A stretch of 64,000 nt of DNA, from NCBI GenBank assembly GCA_000499405.2, contig HG738137.1, forward strand, positions 4,588,001-4,652,000, read 5' to 3'. The translations under genes and the position numbers were made by a program. Numbering within the stretch: the first letter of the stretch is position 1; each line of letters opens with the position of its first letter. The notes under the pieces were generated by a model, which saw only the letters and a program-made list of their open reading frames with translations, did no database searches and was not told where the DNA came from. Positions 23,930-37,252 of the stretch are shown here, piece by piece. Source of the DNA: Onchocerca volvulus (Eukaryota; Nematoda; Chromadorea; Rhabditida; Onchocercidae).

Positions 23930-26504
23930 ATGGTTGTGTTCTATAGGAATGCATGTAGCAGAGTAATAATTGATGGGTATCGAAGCATATATGTCACAAC
24001 AATAAAGCAACAGAGTAGTAGGCCGCGATTTCCATTTTTTAATAAACACATGAAAGTAACTGATCCAGCTCGTCAAGATCCGAATCATTTTGAGAAACTA
24101 GCCCATGAAGTACCTCTCGGTTAGTCTGTTCATCTTTCTCTGAAATTGTGCATTGGATATGTACCAGGAAAAGTTACTGCCAATATATTTTAAAAAGGGA
24201 AGTTGTAGAAATGAGGGAATATCGACATACAAGCGATAGGAGCGTAAATGTACAATAAATAAGAATATTATTCATTATTTTTAGACAAATTCTGAGAAGT
24301 TAATAAATTGTTAATGTTATTTTGAGATGAACAATACGTGGATACACTGACGCATTTATGGAAGGAAAAGATAGGAAGTGAACGAGAAGTAACATTGAAA
24401 GGTGATGATCAAATGATAGGGAGAAAGCCAAAAAACTGGGTACCGGAAATTGATGAGAATTCACCGAAAGCTAATTATGCAGAATTGGACTGGGAAGGAA
24501 TACCGGAATCGGTAAAGAAAATTTTTAGGTAAGATGGATTATATTAATATTTTGTCGATATAATCAATAACTGAATAAAATGTTCACTATATCATTTGAA
24601 CATGCCATTTGTCGTGATTGTGGAATAAGGACTGATTAGTTAATGCGATTTACTATACCATAAGGGGTGCTCGTCATTTAGCTGAAGTTTGTAAATATGC
24701 AGATATCTTGAAAAATAGAAGTTATGAACAGAAGTTCACATTATTATGATCTATCTACTCTTTTAAATTGAAAGACCTTATTTTCATATTTCAAGCATTA
24801 CTTGATAAAGCAATCGCTGATCTTAATTTGCTTGAATCGGTTAGTTAAAAGCAATACGATATCGTGTGAAATATCGGCAACGAAAGTAAAATGGCAAGAA
24901 TTCTATGAAAATTATTTATTGAGATTTTCAAGTCTATGTACATAAAAATTCTTACAGCATTAAATTTGGCGAAAGACGAGATTACACAGATGCCTGGAAA
25001 AAAGCTTTGATTGATAAAGTACGAAAGCATAAACTCGATATAAACTCATTAGAAGTGAAAAGTAAGCTAGCAGAATCAACTTTAAGCAGCTTTATATGTA
25101 GATTTTATAGATATTGATGGAATGGTAAAATTTTTAAAATATTTTTCGAAAATTTTCTAATTAAAAGTTTTTGCAATTAAAAGTCACATTTTGAGTAAGG
25201 CGGCGTATTATGTGTTGTTTGTATGCAATTTTTAAATAGAGGAATGGGTGAAAAAAACTTACATGACAGTATTTTATGCTGTTCTAATTTTTATCAATTT
25301 AAATGGAAAATTATTTTAGTTGCTTGGACAACCGGTGTAATACGTTCGTGGACTTTGCTTGTAAAAGAAATAGATAACAAACCAAAGGTATAGCGGATGC
25401 TATTTTTATTTCTGTTGATTTTAACTTGTTTTAATCAAAAATTTCTGGGGCAATAGTTTCGTTACTAGAAATTGTGAGATTGGATTCTCTTAATAAGTTG
25501 TAAAACCATATAAAGTCTTGCAAACGAAAAATGACTTGTTGTTGATTGGCTTTGTATTGTATAACTGTCCACTTCCAAGAAATTCAACTTTTTAAGCTCC
25601 ATCTTGAAGATGATGATAGAATTTCTTTTGTTTCTTCATTTTTTTTTTTTTTTTTATAATTTTAACGGTTTAATAAATTTATCACTTTTCTTGATACTTA
25701 AAAAGGAAACTTTTGCAGAAGCCATCTTATATCGTACATCCTCTTCACCTGATGATAGCATTTCGTCGAAAACTCTTACGACAATTACGCGAAGTGGATA
25801 CAGCAGCTTTTGAAAAGGTTTCATTTTATGAATGATGGGATGATATTTTTTTCTGTTAATAGTAATTATTGTTTTTATTGTTCCGAATAATTATTTGCTC
25901 ATAATATTTCATTCACTTACGCTTTTGGCGATGGGATTTAAGGTGTTATTCGAACTAAAAATCGCTTATCATGTGCCAAAACGTCCTGAAGAGCAGGTAG
26001 AAAAAAGACGAAAAGCTTGGGTGGAAGCTTTATTGAAGGAAAGAATTGAAAGGGAAAAAGATATTAAAATGGAAGAACTAAACAAGAAATATATTGCTGA
26101 ACGGATACAATATGGACCTGAAGTAATTTGAAAGTTAGATAAATTCGTGCAAACAAAAATTACATTCTGGCTCAATTTTTTTTGAAAAAAAAAAAAAAAA
26201 AAGAAATTTGTTGAAGCAATATTGTTCAAAAATTCTCGAACAATTTTGTGATATTATTGTTCTGAACCTATGAATATTTGTGCAAAACTTGTAGATAAAG
26301 AAGCGTCTAGAAGAACTGGATGTTGAAGAACGGATAATCAATGCACGTTTAGAAGAACTCGCAAGCATTCAAGGAGAAATGCCTGAAAAATTACCAAAAT
26401 ATCAACCAAAATTGATAGAAGAATTATCGGAAATAGCTGCTCATGCAATTTTATATCATCATCCTGATGATCCACAGCGCAAAAATAGATTGCTTGATGC
26501 ATAA
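23930..26504 (+). CDS. mrps-15: Mitochondrial small-subunit ribosomal protein uS15m
   Basis: Exons: 23930-24119, 24327-24528, 24958-25061, 25320-25387, 25719-25817, 25943-26122, 26295-26504; 350 aa. The N-terminal 20-40 residues are basic and free of acidic residues until the DPARQDPNHFEKLAHE segment, consistent with a mitochondrial presequence. Residues about 165-237 fit the S15 fold: a helix IAWTTGVIRSWTLLVKEI, then MIAFRRKLLRQLREVD and FEKVLFELKIAYHVPKRPE, which matches the S15 pattern of a basic helix RRKLLxxLR followed by ExxLxxLxI. A long charged helical tail follows. uS15 binds small-subunit rRNA early in assembly. The protein is much longer than bacterial S15 (about 89 aa), as animal mitochondrial versions are. 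The exon 2 acceptor is the less common ttttgag. Family assignment is from motif memory. Confidence 0.75.
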
Positions 26505-26507
26505 ATC

Positions 26508-26513
26508 AATAAA
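26508..26513 (+). promoter_or_regulatory. AATAAA poly(A) signal near the mrps-15 stop
   Basis: The hexamer starts four bases after the stop codon, which would give a very short 3' UTR. A second AATAAA at 26865-26870 is an alternative. Confidence 0.45.
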
Positions 26514-28173
26514 GTTGCTCAAATCTTGACGACTCATGTTTTTTGTTGTTATTTAGATTTCTCACAAAGTTAATGGAAATCTCCCGGTATTATTTTTCGA
26601 TAAAGTCCACAATATCACAATCCATTGTAAATACCTACATTTATGAATACCCGCATTAAAATCTGCCGTATTGGTTATTTGACCATTATTGTAGATACAT
26701 ATTTTATTTTTAGCGATTTTGAAATTTTGTAATTTTAAATTGAAAAAAGGACCGATACGAATGATCTGACTGTCTATGCAGGAAATGATTGTTATCTGCG
26801 TAAATTAGTTATGTTTAGCTCTTATATATAACTCATTTTTCTGTTTTTCAAGTACGATTATTTGAATAAAATCTATTTTTCACTCTGCATGGCAAACACG
26901 AATATTTGCTGTTTGAAATTTCCTCTCTTTGTTATTTGCCGAGCAAATGCTTGATGAGAGAGTGTTATGCATTGAAGTAGTTTTTATCATCGTGCAAATG
27001 CGCAAGAGGAGTGGTGTGACAAGTTTGTAGGTCAATCAAAGATCCTCCCTACTGCCAGTTGCCGTGTTTACTACATTGCCGTCGGACGTGGTCATCAACC
27101 CTATCTCATGTCCATTCTATCAAGTTCTCTTCTCTTCTTTCTTTCTCTTCTTACACTTGACTTTTGATCAGTTCCACGAATTAAATTAATGTGAAATTTG
27201 AGACATATAGTAGCATACTAATTATGCAGTAGATAAGTACATGTCCAAGATGTCACTTTAAAATGCATTTCCCAGTAGATAAAATTATCAATTTTCCTTG
27301 CTGCAATTAGATTGATCTAAGTTTACCTTGTCTAATAGATATATCTCAAGTTAAACAATGCTTTACTGAAAACTCAAGGTATTTAAGAAAATAACTGTTA
27401 TAGATGAACTCTTTATCCTATTAGCTTAGCTTTCAAATTTCAAAAATGTTCCAGGGTCGTATTGAAATACTTGAAATAGAAGAAAAATCTTTGTTAGTGA
27501 AAAAATACAGTGCATGAAAATATTTGATAAAGCACGGAAGGATAAGACGAGGAGAACCTGCGTTGAATGATGATTGATTTCCCAAAAATTTTTTTGAACT
27601 TTTATTATATTCAACACGAGTGTATTTTGTTGAAATTCTTTCAATTTTTGCATGAAATCGATGGCATAAATAATATAGGCTGTGGACGACTGTTTTGATT
27701 TCGCTCCGAGTTTCTCTAACAAAATAAACTCATTCCATTAAACAATGTTTGAATTGTTCGGTGTGCAATTCAGATACTAAAACTTTTCATTTTCTTTCAT
27801 TCCATTTTTCTGGAAGTCACAAACTATTTCAAAATTATTTGTGATTTGTGATCACTACAGATTAATTGTCTTCTGTTTTCATAGTTTTGAAATTCAGCAT
27901 TACCATTAGTTCTTCATGCATTCACTATTTAAATTTTATCGGATTTCATTTTGTTAAATGAAAATTGGTCAAAGTAAAAATGCTGAAATGGATTTTGAAA
28001 GACATATCTAACCATAAGCGTAAATATTTCCAAGCATTCAAGCAACCATGCAGCACTTCTTTCTTTTCAATCTGTCAATCTTCCAAGCTTAGTTCAAAGG
28101 TCAAATCTCCATCTTGCCAGCGAAATCGTTCATTGTTTCATTGCCAGAATTCGTCTATCAACAGGTTGCATGT
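26514..28173. other. Intergenic / upstream region of the PTR gene
   Basis: No supported coding exon. A less AT-rich patch at about 26930-27160 ends in a C/T-rich tract (near 27115-27165) and may be the promoter of the PTR gene. An acceptor-like cttag ends at 28092, just before the open frame that contains the PTR start. Confidence 0.45.
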
Positions 28174-31100
28174 ATGCGGACATTTGACTGTATCGAAAGG
28201 CCGCTATCTCGAATTTTTTATCGATATGGACGATACGTCGCACAACATCCACTACCATTCATCGCTCTACCAGTCCTATTTACCGCCTTTTGTTCCATAA
28301 GTTTTCTTCACATTCATCCCACAACCGATCCTATCTATCTTTTCACTCCTCGAAATGCACCGAGCAAGTATGAACGACAAATCATTCATAACCTTTGGCC
28401 TTTGCATTACAATAATTACATTCCCGGTCGAGCAGTAACGCAATCCAGAGAAGTACAGGTACCATTCTCGGATTTGATTTTTGATTTTAAAACTCCGAGA
28501 ATTTGTTCATTTATTCTCAAAATAAATTACAAATTTAAATTTTTCGGACAAAAAATATGCTGCATGACAGAAAATTTTAAAACTATTTCAACCTTTGTTT
28601 CTATCTGTCATTACAGCTGATAATATCAGTGCGAATAATCAAAATCATCAATTAAACGAAAAATTTTAATATAATGTGGTGATAAATTGATAGGTAATAG
28701 TTGCAAGTCGAGATGGCGGTAACATCTTGGAACGACCATACTCTGAAGCAGTGCGACGTTTGGATTTTTTTATTCAGAATCGTGTCAAATTGCATTACAT
28801 GGGTAAAACATACAGGTAATGAACGATTTTAATCTCTCACAGCTCACCTGTTCGTTTTCTGGAATGATTGGTTGTTAATCATCGAGGTCATCTAACGAAT
28901 ATTCATAGTATATAGTGCAAATCAACTAGTGATCTCTATTGATTTCTGATAATCATGGCTTCTTTTTTTCGTCAAACTTATCCTAACTCTTCAAGTTTAA
29001 ATGATATCCACTCTTCTAATCATAAACAAAGAGTCTTAGAAAATCCGTAGCTTTCGATCACAATTGAATGCGAAGATCAAATTTGATTGAATTGTTAAAG
29101 AGTCTTAATTACCTTTAATTGATATTAAGTAATATTAAATTGATTTCAATTCATTTAACGACAGGTATCGTGATTTATGTTTGGAATGGCGTAATGAGGG
29201 ATGTCCGGGAAATAAGCACATCCATATTGTCAGTGATCTTTATCAACATGGCATCAACATCACATATCCGACTGTACGATTCGGCTCTGCGTATGTGTTA
29301 TTTTGTAAATGTCGAGAAGCTTCAGATTATCACCGCTCTGGAAGTTAAACATAATCGAAACAAGTCTTAGAATCTTTATCTGAAATGGTCCTAAAGTTTT
29401 ATCAGACTATAAGATAGTGATTGATAATAGTTGTCAAGTCATGTAAATGATTAGAGCCTAGGTGATAAAAATATGAAGCATTTTCTACATATTGATCTCC
29501 TTTTTCTTTTTTTTTTTTTTTTCATTTTGCACTGAAAATATGAGAAGTAAGTGGAAGAAAGTGGGAATATTATTTGAAAAATTAATCCACTTTTGCGATG
29601 TAATTTCCAGATGATAAGAAATCTTGCACTACTGATTTTTTTGGTGAAAACTTTAAATGGGAATGATTTCTTTATGCTAGTTAATCATTTTTCAATTTCA
29701 ATTCTTCTGCAAAGAAAGAATGTTGCTATATTCTCTGGAAAATAACAGATTTATTAGAATGATTCCAATAAATTCAAGAAGAATAGGAAGCTGAAAGACA
29801 AGGACAACACATGTAACAAAGATTTCGATTCATCCTTTTGGTATTCATTTGCGAGATTCAAATCGGTCCCAAATTCGTGATATTCCAATTTAATTCAAAT
29901 AATAGAATTCAAGCGAAGATAATAATGATAATCATTTTAAAAAATGTACAGTCGACCTTGCTCAGACTTAGCTTTATCAGATGCAGAGATAAATGACAAA
30001 TTATCACCTGCCAAATCACCGTGAAATGTTTGTTTGAAAGAGGATGATGACAGGTTAAAATCTTCTAATCAGCATTTTTGCTTGAAGTCAAAAGATATCT
30101 TTTGTCTTCCGGGTTAGTGAACATCTTTTAAAAGATCATAAAACTTTGAGATTTTCAAGGAACATATTCATTATTCGGGAAAATTGAACTAGAGATGAGA
30201 TTGAAGAAAAGGGAAATTATTTGGAAGAGGATGAATGACAGGCTAACTTCATTTCATTATATTTTACGGGAATTTCAATATTGCAGATAAGTTGATATAG
30301 CGTTATAGGAGATTTTCTTTTCTAATGATTTAAATAAAAGCTGAGAGAAAAAAAACTTTACAACAATAATAATAGTTTTGATTTCAAATATTTCTTCGAT
30401 TTTTAATTAGTAATTTTGAAACAGTCAGTTATTACAAAAACGATTGATTTTATCAGTCTTTGTTCATCGTCGTTAACACCATCCATCTAATTTTCGTCTA
30501 TACTTTTTTTTTATTTAGCAAATTTACAGCGCATCACAGTAAATATTTCTCTTTTGCATATAAAAACAATAGACGAAACATGCCTTTTAGAATTTTTAAG
30601 TATGCTTAAAGAAAAAAAAAATAAATAAATCCTGATGAATATGATTAATTAAAAATCCTTTAAATATATAGGAAATCGTTCACATTCTCTATGCAACCGA
30701 TTGTTTGCATCTATTTCATTAATGTCCAAAATTTTTGAATCTGACTGATCCATACTATGACACTTATAGTCATTTATTGATAATCAATGGTAGATTTTTA
30801 TTGAAAGATAATGTGAAATATTAATTTTTAGTAATTATTGTCGAAATTTCTTATTAATTTAAAAGATCTTTGCAGGAGTGGATATATCGGTGGTGCACTC
30901 GGCGGGATATCACTCTTCCATGAAGCCGACGGTAGTACTTCATTAGCAGGTGGCCTTGCTTGGTTTATGATATATCATCTCAAGTTCTTCCCGCGTAACA
31001 TTAGTTACATTTCTGGATTATGGGAAAAGGTCACTTTCTGGATTTTCGAATATTTGTATCAGAAATTTTTAATATTTTATTTCCGGATTGCAGTTAAAAT

Positions 31101-34100
31101 ATGCAGTGAATATTCTGTTTAGGAATGGCCAAAAGATATCATGCAATTATAGTATTTTATTCTGGATTTTTGACCAAATTTCCTCATTCATTAGTCAAAT
31201 TATACAAATGCCGCCTTGAGAATGAAAACTCGATCTAACAAAGAATCCTAGAATTTGAGATCATGTAATATATAACTCAAATAAATATGTTCTAATTTGA
31301 ATTATAAACACTGAAACATTGCTGAATGAACGATGACTTTGATTCATTAATATTGAATGCTTAGATAAACATCCTTGACTGGGATACAAGCAAACCAGAT
31401 TCCATTCATTTGCATCTGAAAATGCGAATAAATCATACAAACTTATCAGTATTTCTTGATGAAAACCCATTTTTACTTACAGAAATTACAAGATGCACTA
31501 GAAAATTATCCCGCTGATCCTTCGATCACTTTCACTTACTTGCATTCGCAAACGTTAACCGAAGAGCTGAAACGCAACGCGAATTCTTTGATACCACGCT
31601 TCGTGGTAGCATTCTCGATTCTCGTCTTCTTCTCTCTTTTATGTTCCCTAATCTTTGTCGATGGAACGTTTTATGTAGATTGGGTCCTTTCCAAGCCAAT
31701 ACTGTCATTACTTGGTGTTATCAACGCTGGAATGGGCATTATCACCGGTATTGGCATTGCTAGTTTTTGCGGTAAGTTCTCTTAACATTACATTACTCAT
31801 ATCCATCACGTATTCTAAAGCACGAATGTGGCAGAATTTCTTCTTTCATGATGCTAATTTCACTCAATATCAATATCCATAGAAGTTGACCTAAACTTCA
31901 GCCTCAATTCATTTCATAGTTATCAAAATACCTCCTGAATGCGACTGATTAAGAATATTAGTTTCTCTCCATAGATTTAGTAATTTCAGGTGTGCCATAT
32001 AGTGACATTGTTGGTGTGATGCCATTTCTTGTAGTGGCAGTAGGTACTGATAATATGTTCTTGATGGTAGCAGCTGTTCGACACACCAATCGGGCCTTTC
32101 CGGTATCAAAACGAATTGGCGAGTGTATGAGTGATGCTGCGATATCAATTTTGATAACATCACTCACCGATGCCTTTTCCTTTGGTGTTGGCGCAATTAC
32201 CAGGTAATTCATTTCCTTCTTCGAGCAGTTCAATTCCCGAGTGCTCTTCGATTTTTCGTTATTTGATACTCAATGATTGGAAAATTTGTCATAAAACATG
32301 CATCAGAATAGGCATAAGTTTCATTGCAAGTACTGTAGTATTTCTTTGGCTTAAATTTTGCTGGAAAATTTCATCAACTTGCACAACCAACATGTTCCAT
32401 GCGCAAAATGACTCGTTTGAGAGTCACTTTAGCCATGTTAAGTTCTAATTAATGATATATTTTGCAGCATTCCAGCAGTTCAGATTTTTTGCCTTTACAC
32501 GGGTGTTGCTATAGCAGCTACGTTTATTTATCAAGTAAGCTATTCCTTTTCTGTCTTGAATTAAACAAAAAAATTATAGAAAAGCTGAAACTATAAAAAT
32601 TTTAAAGTTTTTTAAAATGTTTTTTGAAAATATTTATTAATTAAATAACTTAATTGTTCATCAAAAAAAAAAAAAAAAAAAATTACAAACAGATATCGTT
32701 CTTTTGTGCACTGCTGTCGTTGGCTACAGAATGGGAAGCAGCAGGATTACATTGTATTTGGCTTCAACCCACTGTGCCAGATACGTTTATCAATTCAACG
32801 TCGCTTAAATGTAAACTATTTTGGATGGGTTCCAGAGCAGATTCAGATCCGAAAAATTTGGAGCGCAACCTGAAAGATACAAGTGCAAAGACATTCTTCA
32901 AAGAATGGTTAATAAACAGTAATTTGCATTTCAAGTTTTAATTGAATTTAGTTTCAATCTCTCAGGACTGAATTTTAATTCTATTTTGTTTTATCGCCTG
33001 TTCTAGGTTTGCTCCTGTCTTGATGAATCCAGTAGTGAAGATACTTGTCGTCATGTGGTTTTTCATTTACATTGGCATATCTATATACGGTTGTCTTCAT
33101 TTACGCGAAGGCCTTGAACCAATTAATTTGCTAGTACAAGATTCGTATGCTATCCCACATTATCGATACCTGGAAAAGTATTTCTGGAATTACGGTGCTC
33201 CTCTTCAGGTACTTTTTCACTCATAATTGAGGTGAAGATGTTTGGCACTTTTCATTTTGAAATGACCGTGAATCTATGTACCTGGCCATAAATCAACTCA
33301 GCCTTGATGCACTTCATCTCTAATGCTATCACGGAGTTTCTAAGAATTGAATGTCCGCCACCACAAATCTCATTTTGTCTAAGGAAAAAAGTCTTATCGA
33401 CATACAGTATCCTACAATATGTCTGTAGGAGAACAGATGCACCTAGACATTACGAATTTCCGAATCAAATTTTTAGATTGTCGTAAACAATGCACCCGAC
33501 CTGCGAAACAGAAATGAAAGGCGGCGAGTGCAATCCATGGTACATGCATTTGCTAACACGAAATATTCCATTGGTAAGTTTATCTGTAAACACGAAGTTC
33601 GAGTTTGATCAGCATAATAGCAGTCTTGGTTTTTTTTCTTTTTCATTTCGATCTTGAAGTTTCGAGGCTTTGAGTCGACTTTAAAATATAGCTTCTCAAT
33701 TGAATGCTTGGAATTTGTAATTAGTTTTTGCTTAAAATATTGAAATTTTGAGGTGACGATAGCATACAGTTTTGGCTGAAGGAAATGGAAATTTATTATA
33801 AGAGAGAATTGGAAATGGATATCGTTGATTCGGAAATATACGGCATGGCAGAACACTTTTTTTCGGCAAAATCTCATGATATCTGGAGTGAAGATGTTAT
33901 TTGGGAAACCAATCAACAGGGTCTCTACAGTATTCGAAGTTTTAGGTATGTGAAGATTTTGTCAATTCTTACAATGCTTTATTTTGAGTGAACCAACTAA
34001 AAATCACAATGAATTTAAATTAAAATTTCCGAAATTGCAATGGAATTGCCGCTGTAAACAGCTACTTTCTACTCAATTTCAGGTCTCGAATGCTCTCAGT

Positions 34101-35797
34101 TTCCAATTTTATAAAAAAGTCTCAATTTTATATTTCGAGTTCTTCGCAATCTTTATTGAAAAGAATGTCTTCTTCACTAAATGCAATATTATAGATTTTT
34201 GGTGGGCATGAAACACATCTCGAAAACATATAATCAAGAAGAAGCAACGAGAATATTCCGAGAAGTGGCTGAACGTTATTCATCCTACAATGTCACCACA
34301 TTTTCACCGCTTTGGCTATTCACTGATCAGTATGCCATTGTGATTTCCAACACCGTGCAAAATATTCGTTAGTTTCTTGTCTTGACATTTGACCTTTTAG
34401 TTGTTGTTTGGTTCTAATTTAATTTTTGTATGATTTGATTGCAATTACAGTGATAGCACTACTGGTAATGATTATAATTGCAATGCTATTAATACCACAG
34501 CCACTTTGCTCCATTTGGGTAGCATTCGCCATTGCATCCATCGATCTTGGCGTCATTGGTTTCATGACATTATGGGATGTCAATCTGGTAAGATTTTCTT
34601 CAATCTGAAATACGTAACAATGCATAAAGCCTTTAGGTTTTGAAAAAATTACAGGAGAAATATGAGTAGTGAAAGTAGAGAGAGCAAATAAGGAGGAAAA
34701 AGAGTTTATAAAGACGAAAGTTTCTTAAAAACAAAATTGTTATCAGGATGCGATATCAATGATTACGATAATAATGTCGATAGGCTTTTCGGTTGATTAT
34801 TCAGCGCATATCACCTATGGATATGTTATCTCCGCTGAATCTACTCCCGAACAGCGAGTTAAAACGGCGCTTGGAGCGCTTGGTTGGCCTGTCACACAAG
34901 GAGCGATGTCAACAATTTTAGCTGTTGTTGTTCTGGCTGATATACCGGCTTACATGATTGTTACTTTCTTCAAAGTACCATATTAATTTTACTATTATTC
35001 GTTAGAAACTCTATATTATATGACATGAAACCTGAATGAATTGTAGAAAGTTTACTGTTTTAATAATTAATCAAAGAAAACCGTTTAATCTTATCTATAA
35101 TTTTAATCTCTGGACACTTTCAGACAGTGTTCCTGTCAATTGTGCTTGGTCTTCTCCATGGCCTCGTATTTCTACCAGTGATGCTTTCTTGGTTTGTTGG
35201 TGGTTCTTGCATTCTTCCTTCTATCGAAGAAAAGGTATGTTTCATACAAGATTTAGCTATTGTATGCGGGATCAAACAGATTCTAACCTATAGATGTTTT
35301 CATAACTTCTAGATTTAATACTATTTCCTTTGGAAAATGATTCAGCAATTTTTTCTGATAATTCTGTTTTTGCATTTTAATAGAGTTAAAGTTAGAGTAC
35401 TTCGAATATTGTCAAGATCCAGTTAAGTTCCCTGGACAGTGGTAACCTGAAGAATAATATTTGAACATCCATGAAATGTTAAGCAATAAAGAGTGCATCA
35501 CGATAGGAATCATCGATAATCATATTTGATTCCTTCTTATTTAAGATAAATGAATCAATAAAGAATGAATCAATCGAACAAGGCTCACAAAAAGCATCAG
35601 TAACTAGACAACCTGAAAGTATCAGAAAAATGATGAGGAATGTTGTGCAACCGTACGATCCGTATGGTATTTATTTATCCCGAAATAATCTTGCTCGACA
35701 AAGTTGTCCTCGACACATAAAATCTGGTCTGGATTGCAATAGCCCACTGGCAATACCATCTCGAAGGCTTACTGAAGCTATTTCGAATCCATTTTGA
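28174..35797 (+). CDS. Patched-related (PTR) protein with sterol-sensing domain
   Basis: Exons: 28174-28458, 28694-28815, 29165-29290, 30876-31029, 31483-31771, 31990-32203, 32468-32534, 32693-32907, 33007-33208, 33477-33573, 33753-33945, 34195-34367, 34451-34587, 34747-34974, 35124-35234, 35546-35797; 954 aa. ATG 28174 was chosen because MRTFDCIERPLSRIFYRYG matches PTR N-termini; the frame is open back to a stop at 28090. TM1 lies at about 26-46, then a large extracellular loop. The sterol-sensing domain has TM2 about 268-289 and TM3 about 301-322, with a TM4 motif G344-T-D-N. A second half begins near WFAPVLMNPVVKILVV and ends in a TM bundle with GFSVDYSAHI (D775 in TM10). Two six-TM halves and these acidic TM residues define RND-type Patched relatives. 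In nematodes PTRs act in cuticle, moulting and endocytosis. Which ptr gene this is, I cannot say. Confidence 0.92.
29291..30875 (+). other. Large intron 3 of the PTR gene
   Basis: A 1.6-kb intron, the largest in this gene, with A-rich and T-rich runs (for example near 29506-29524). No exon, repeat family or RNA gene was recognised inside it. Confidence 0.6.
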
Positions 35798-36008
35798 TTT
35801 CAATTAATTACGTGTAATGAATGTATTGTGCTTTACCAAAAATTATCTGAATTTCCGGTGTATATGATATGGCAGGTTCGATGCAACATTTGCTGGAATA
35901 TGTACAATATTTTTTATTATTCTGCTAATCGCTGAAAAATGATAGCAAACGGAAACTAATTTTGCAATCCCGTACGTGACTTCACTTCATTTTCGTCTAA
36001 ATTTCTAA

Positions 36009-36045
36009 AGGTTTTATTTTTGAATAAAATTCAAAAATAAAATCT
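36009..36045. repeat. Foldback carrying two AATAAA signals, 3' of the PTR gene
   Basis: The arms 36009-36025 and 36029-36045 pair over 17 positions (one G.U) around a 3-nt loop. AATAAA occurs at 36023-36028, spanning the loop, and again at 36036-36041. It lies 212-248 bases after the PTR stop, so it probably includes the PTR poly(A) signal. Confidence 0.7.
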
Positions 36046-36132
36046 TCTGGCGTTTATTAATGTTCCATAAAATGTTTCTGGAAAAGTGTGATGAAAAATC
36101 CTAACTGAAACAGTTTCTTCTCTCAAGATAAA

Positions 36133-36190
36133 TTGAGATCATACATCTTGGCATGAGTAGTTTAATTCATGCTAAGATATATGATTTCAA
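36133..36190. repeat. Pre-miRNA-like hairpin downstream of the PTR gene
   Basis: The arms 36133-36156 and 36167-36190 (24 nt each) pair at 21 positions plus two G.U, with one mismatch and a 10-nt loop. The 5' arm begins ttgagatcat. Nothing else explains this stretch. Lower-stem pairing is weak. Confidence 0.75.
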
Positions 36191-37252
36191 AGAGTGAATT
36201 AAAATGAGTGTTCTAACAGTATGCTGACCTGCCTATATTTGCACAGATTTATTCGTCTCTTTCTAGCAAAATCTCATTTTAAACTTCCTTCTAATTTATT
36301 ACCTTTTGTTACTCATTCTCTGTTGAGAGAAAGGAAAATTAGTCTGTACAATATCAATGCAAAAAGAGTTGAGTAAATTAGTACGCAGAATTTTTAAATT
36401 TCAAAATTATTTCTCATCTTCATACCTCGCAGGTGAACTGTTCGAATTTATTCGGCAGGAATGTTTTCTCCTTTATATAGTTCTTTATTCCCTGCACATA
36501 TATCATTCATTTGCTCTAATGCATCGCTCGAGTCATGTATATATATATGAGAACAGCAAACTTCATCTGCCTTTTTGAATTCTGCTCCACTTTAAACAAT
36601 TAGAAATGCATCTGTCGGATTCGGAAGAGAACATATTTTAGTTGCATCCTACTAATGTATTGTTTTTTGATGAAATTTGCAAACTATACTTACTGATTGC
36701 GGGAAATGATATCTTGGCGTTGATTATTTATTGTCATTGCAGATCAAAAAAATAAACATCTTTTCATGTGAAATCAGCGTCATTGCCATTATCGATCTAA
36801 ACATAGATCATAAAAAGTGGTATTTGAGAGTTCACATCCATTTATGTCAGAAGAATTGTAGGCTAGTCAAACGTTCTATCATTGTCATCGCTCTTCGAAA
36901 TAAACTGATCACTTGTTCAATCAATGATTCGGGCTGCTACTCGACCAATACATGAGAGATGATCACATATGCAACAGCATGTAGGAAAGAGCCCAGAAGA
37001 GTGAGAAGAGGATTTTCATCGCGAGCAATCTGTTGAACTCACTATATTGATAAGCCATTTGAATGGATTACTGCAACAGGTGATTGCACGACTGTTAGCA
37101 GGAACATTGCATTTTTCTGGGGTTTGGTTTTTGCTCTGGTGTTTTATTGATTCTAGAAACTTTGTAGAAGTTTCGGTGTTTCAGGAGCAACTTACCGAGG
37201 TCAGTCACTTGTTTCTGAGGATTCTCTCAAGAAAGGGAGATCTCAGTCCTTG
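36191..37252. other. Intergenic region before the MAD1 gene
   Basis: No supported gene. Short open frames here are isolated and resemble no family. A tttcag acceptor ending at 37184 precedes the MAD1 start by 68 bases and may be its trans-splice site. Confidence 0.45.

Noticed and set aside
28093..28173. In-frame extension upstream of the PTR start
   Set aside because: The frame is open but has no ATG, and the PTR family N-terminus begins at the ATG at 28174; it is more likely 5' UTR after an acceptor ending at 28092.
37185..37199. 15-base exon between tttcag and gtcagt upstream of MAD1
   Set aside because: Too short to support; the segment is better read as part of the 5' UTR before ATG 37253.
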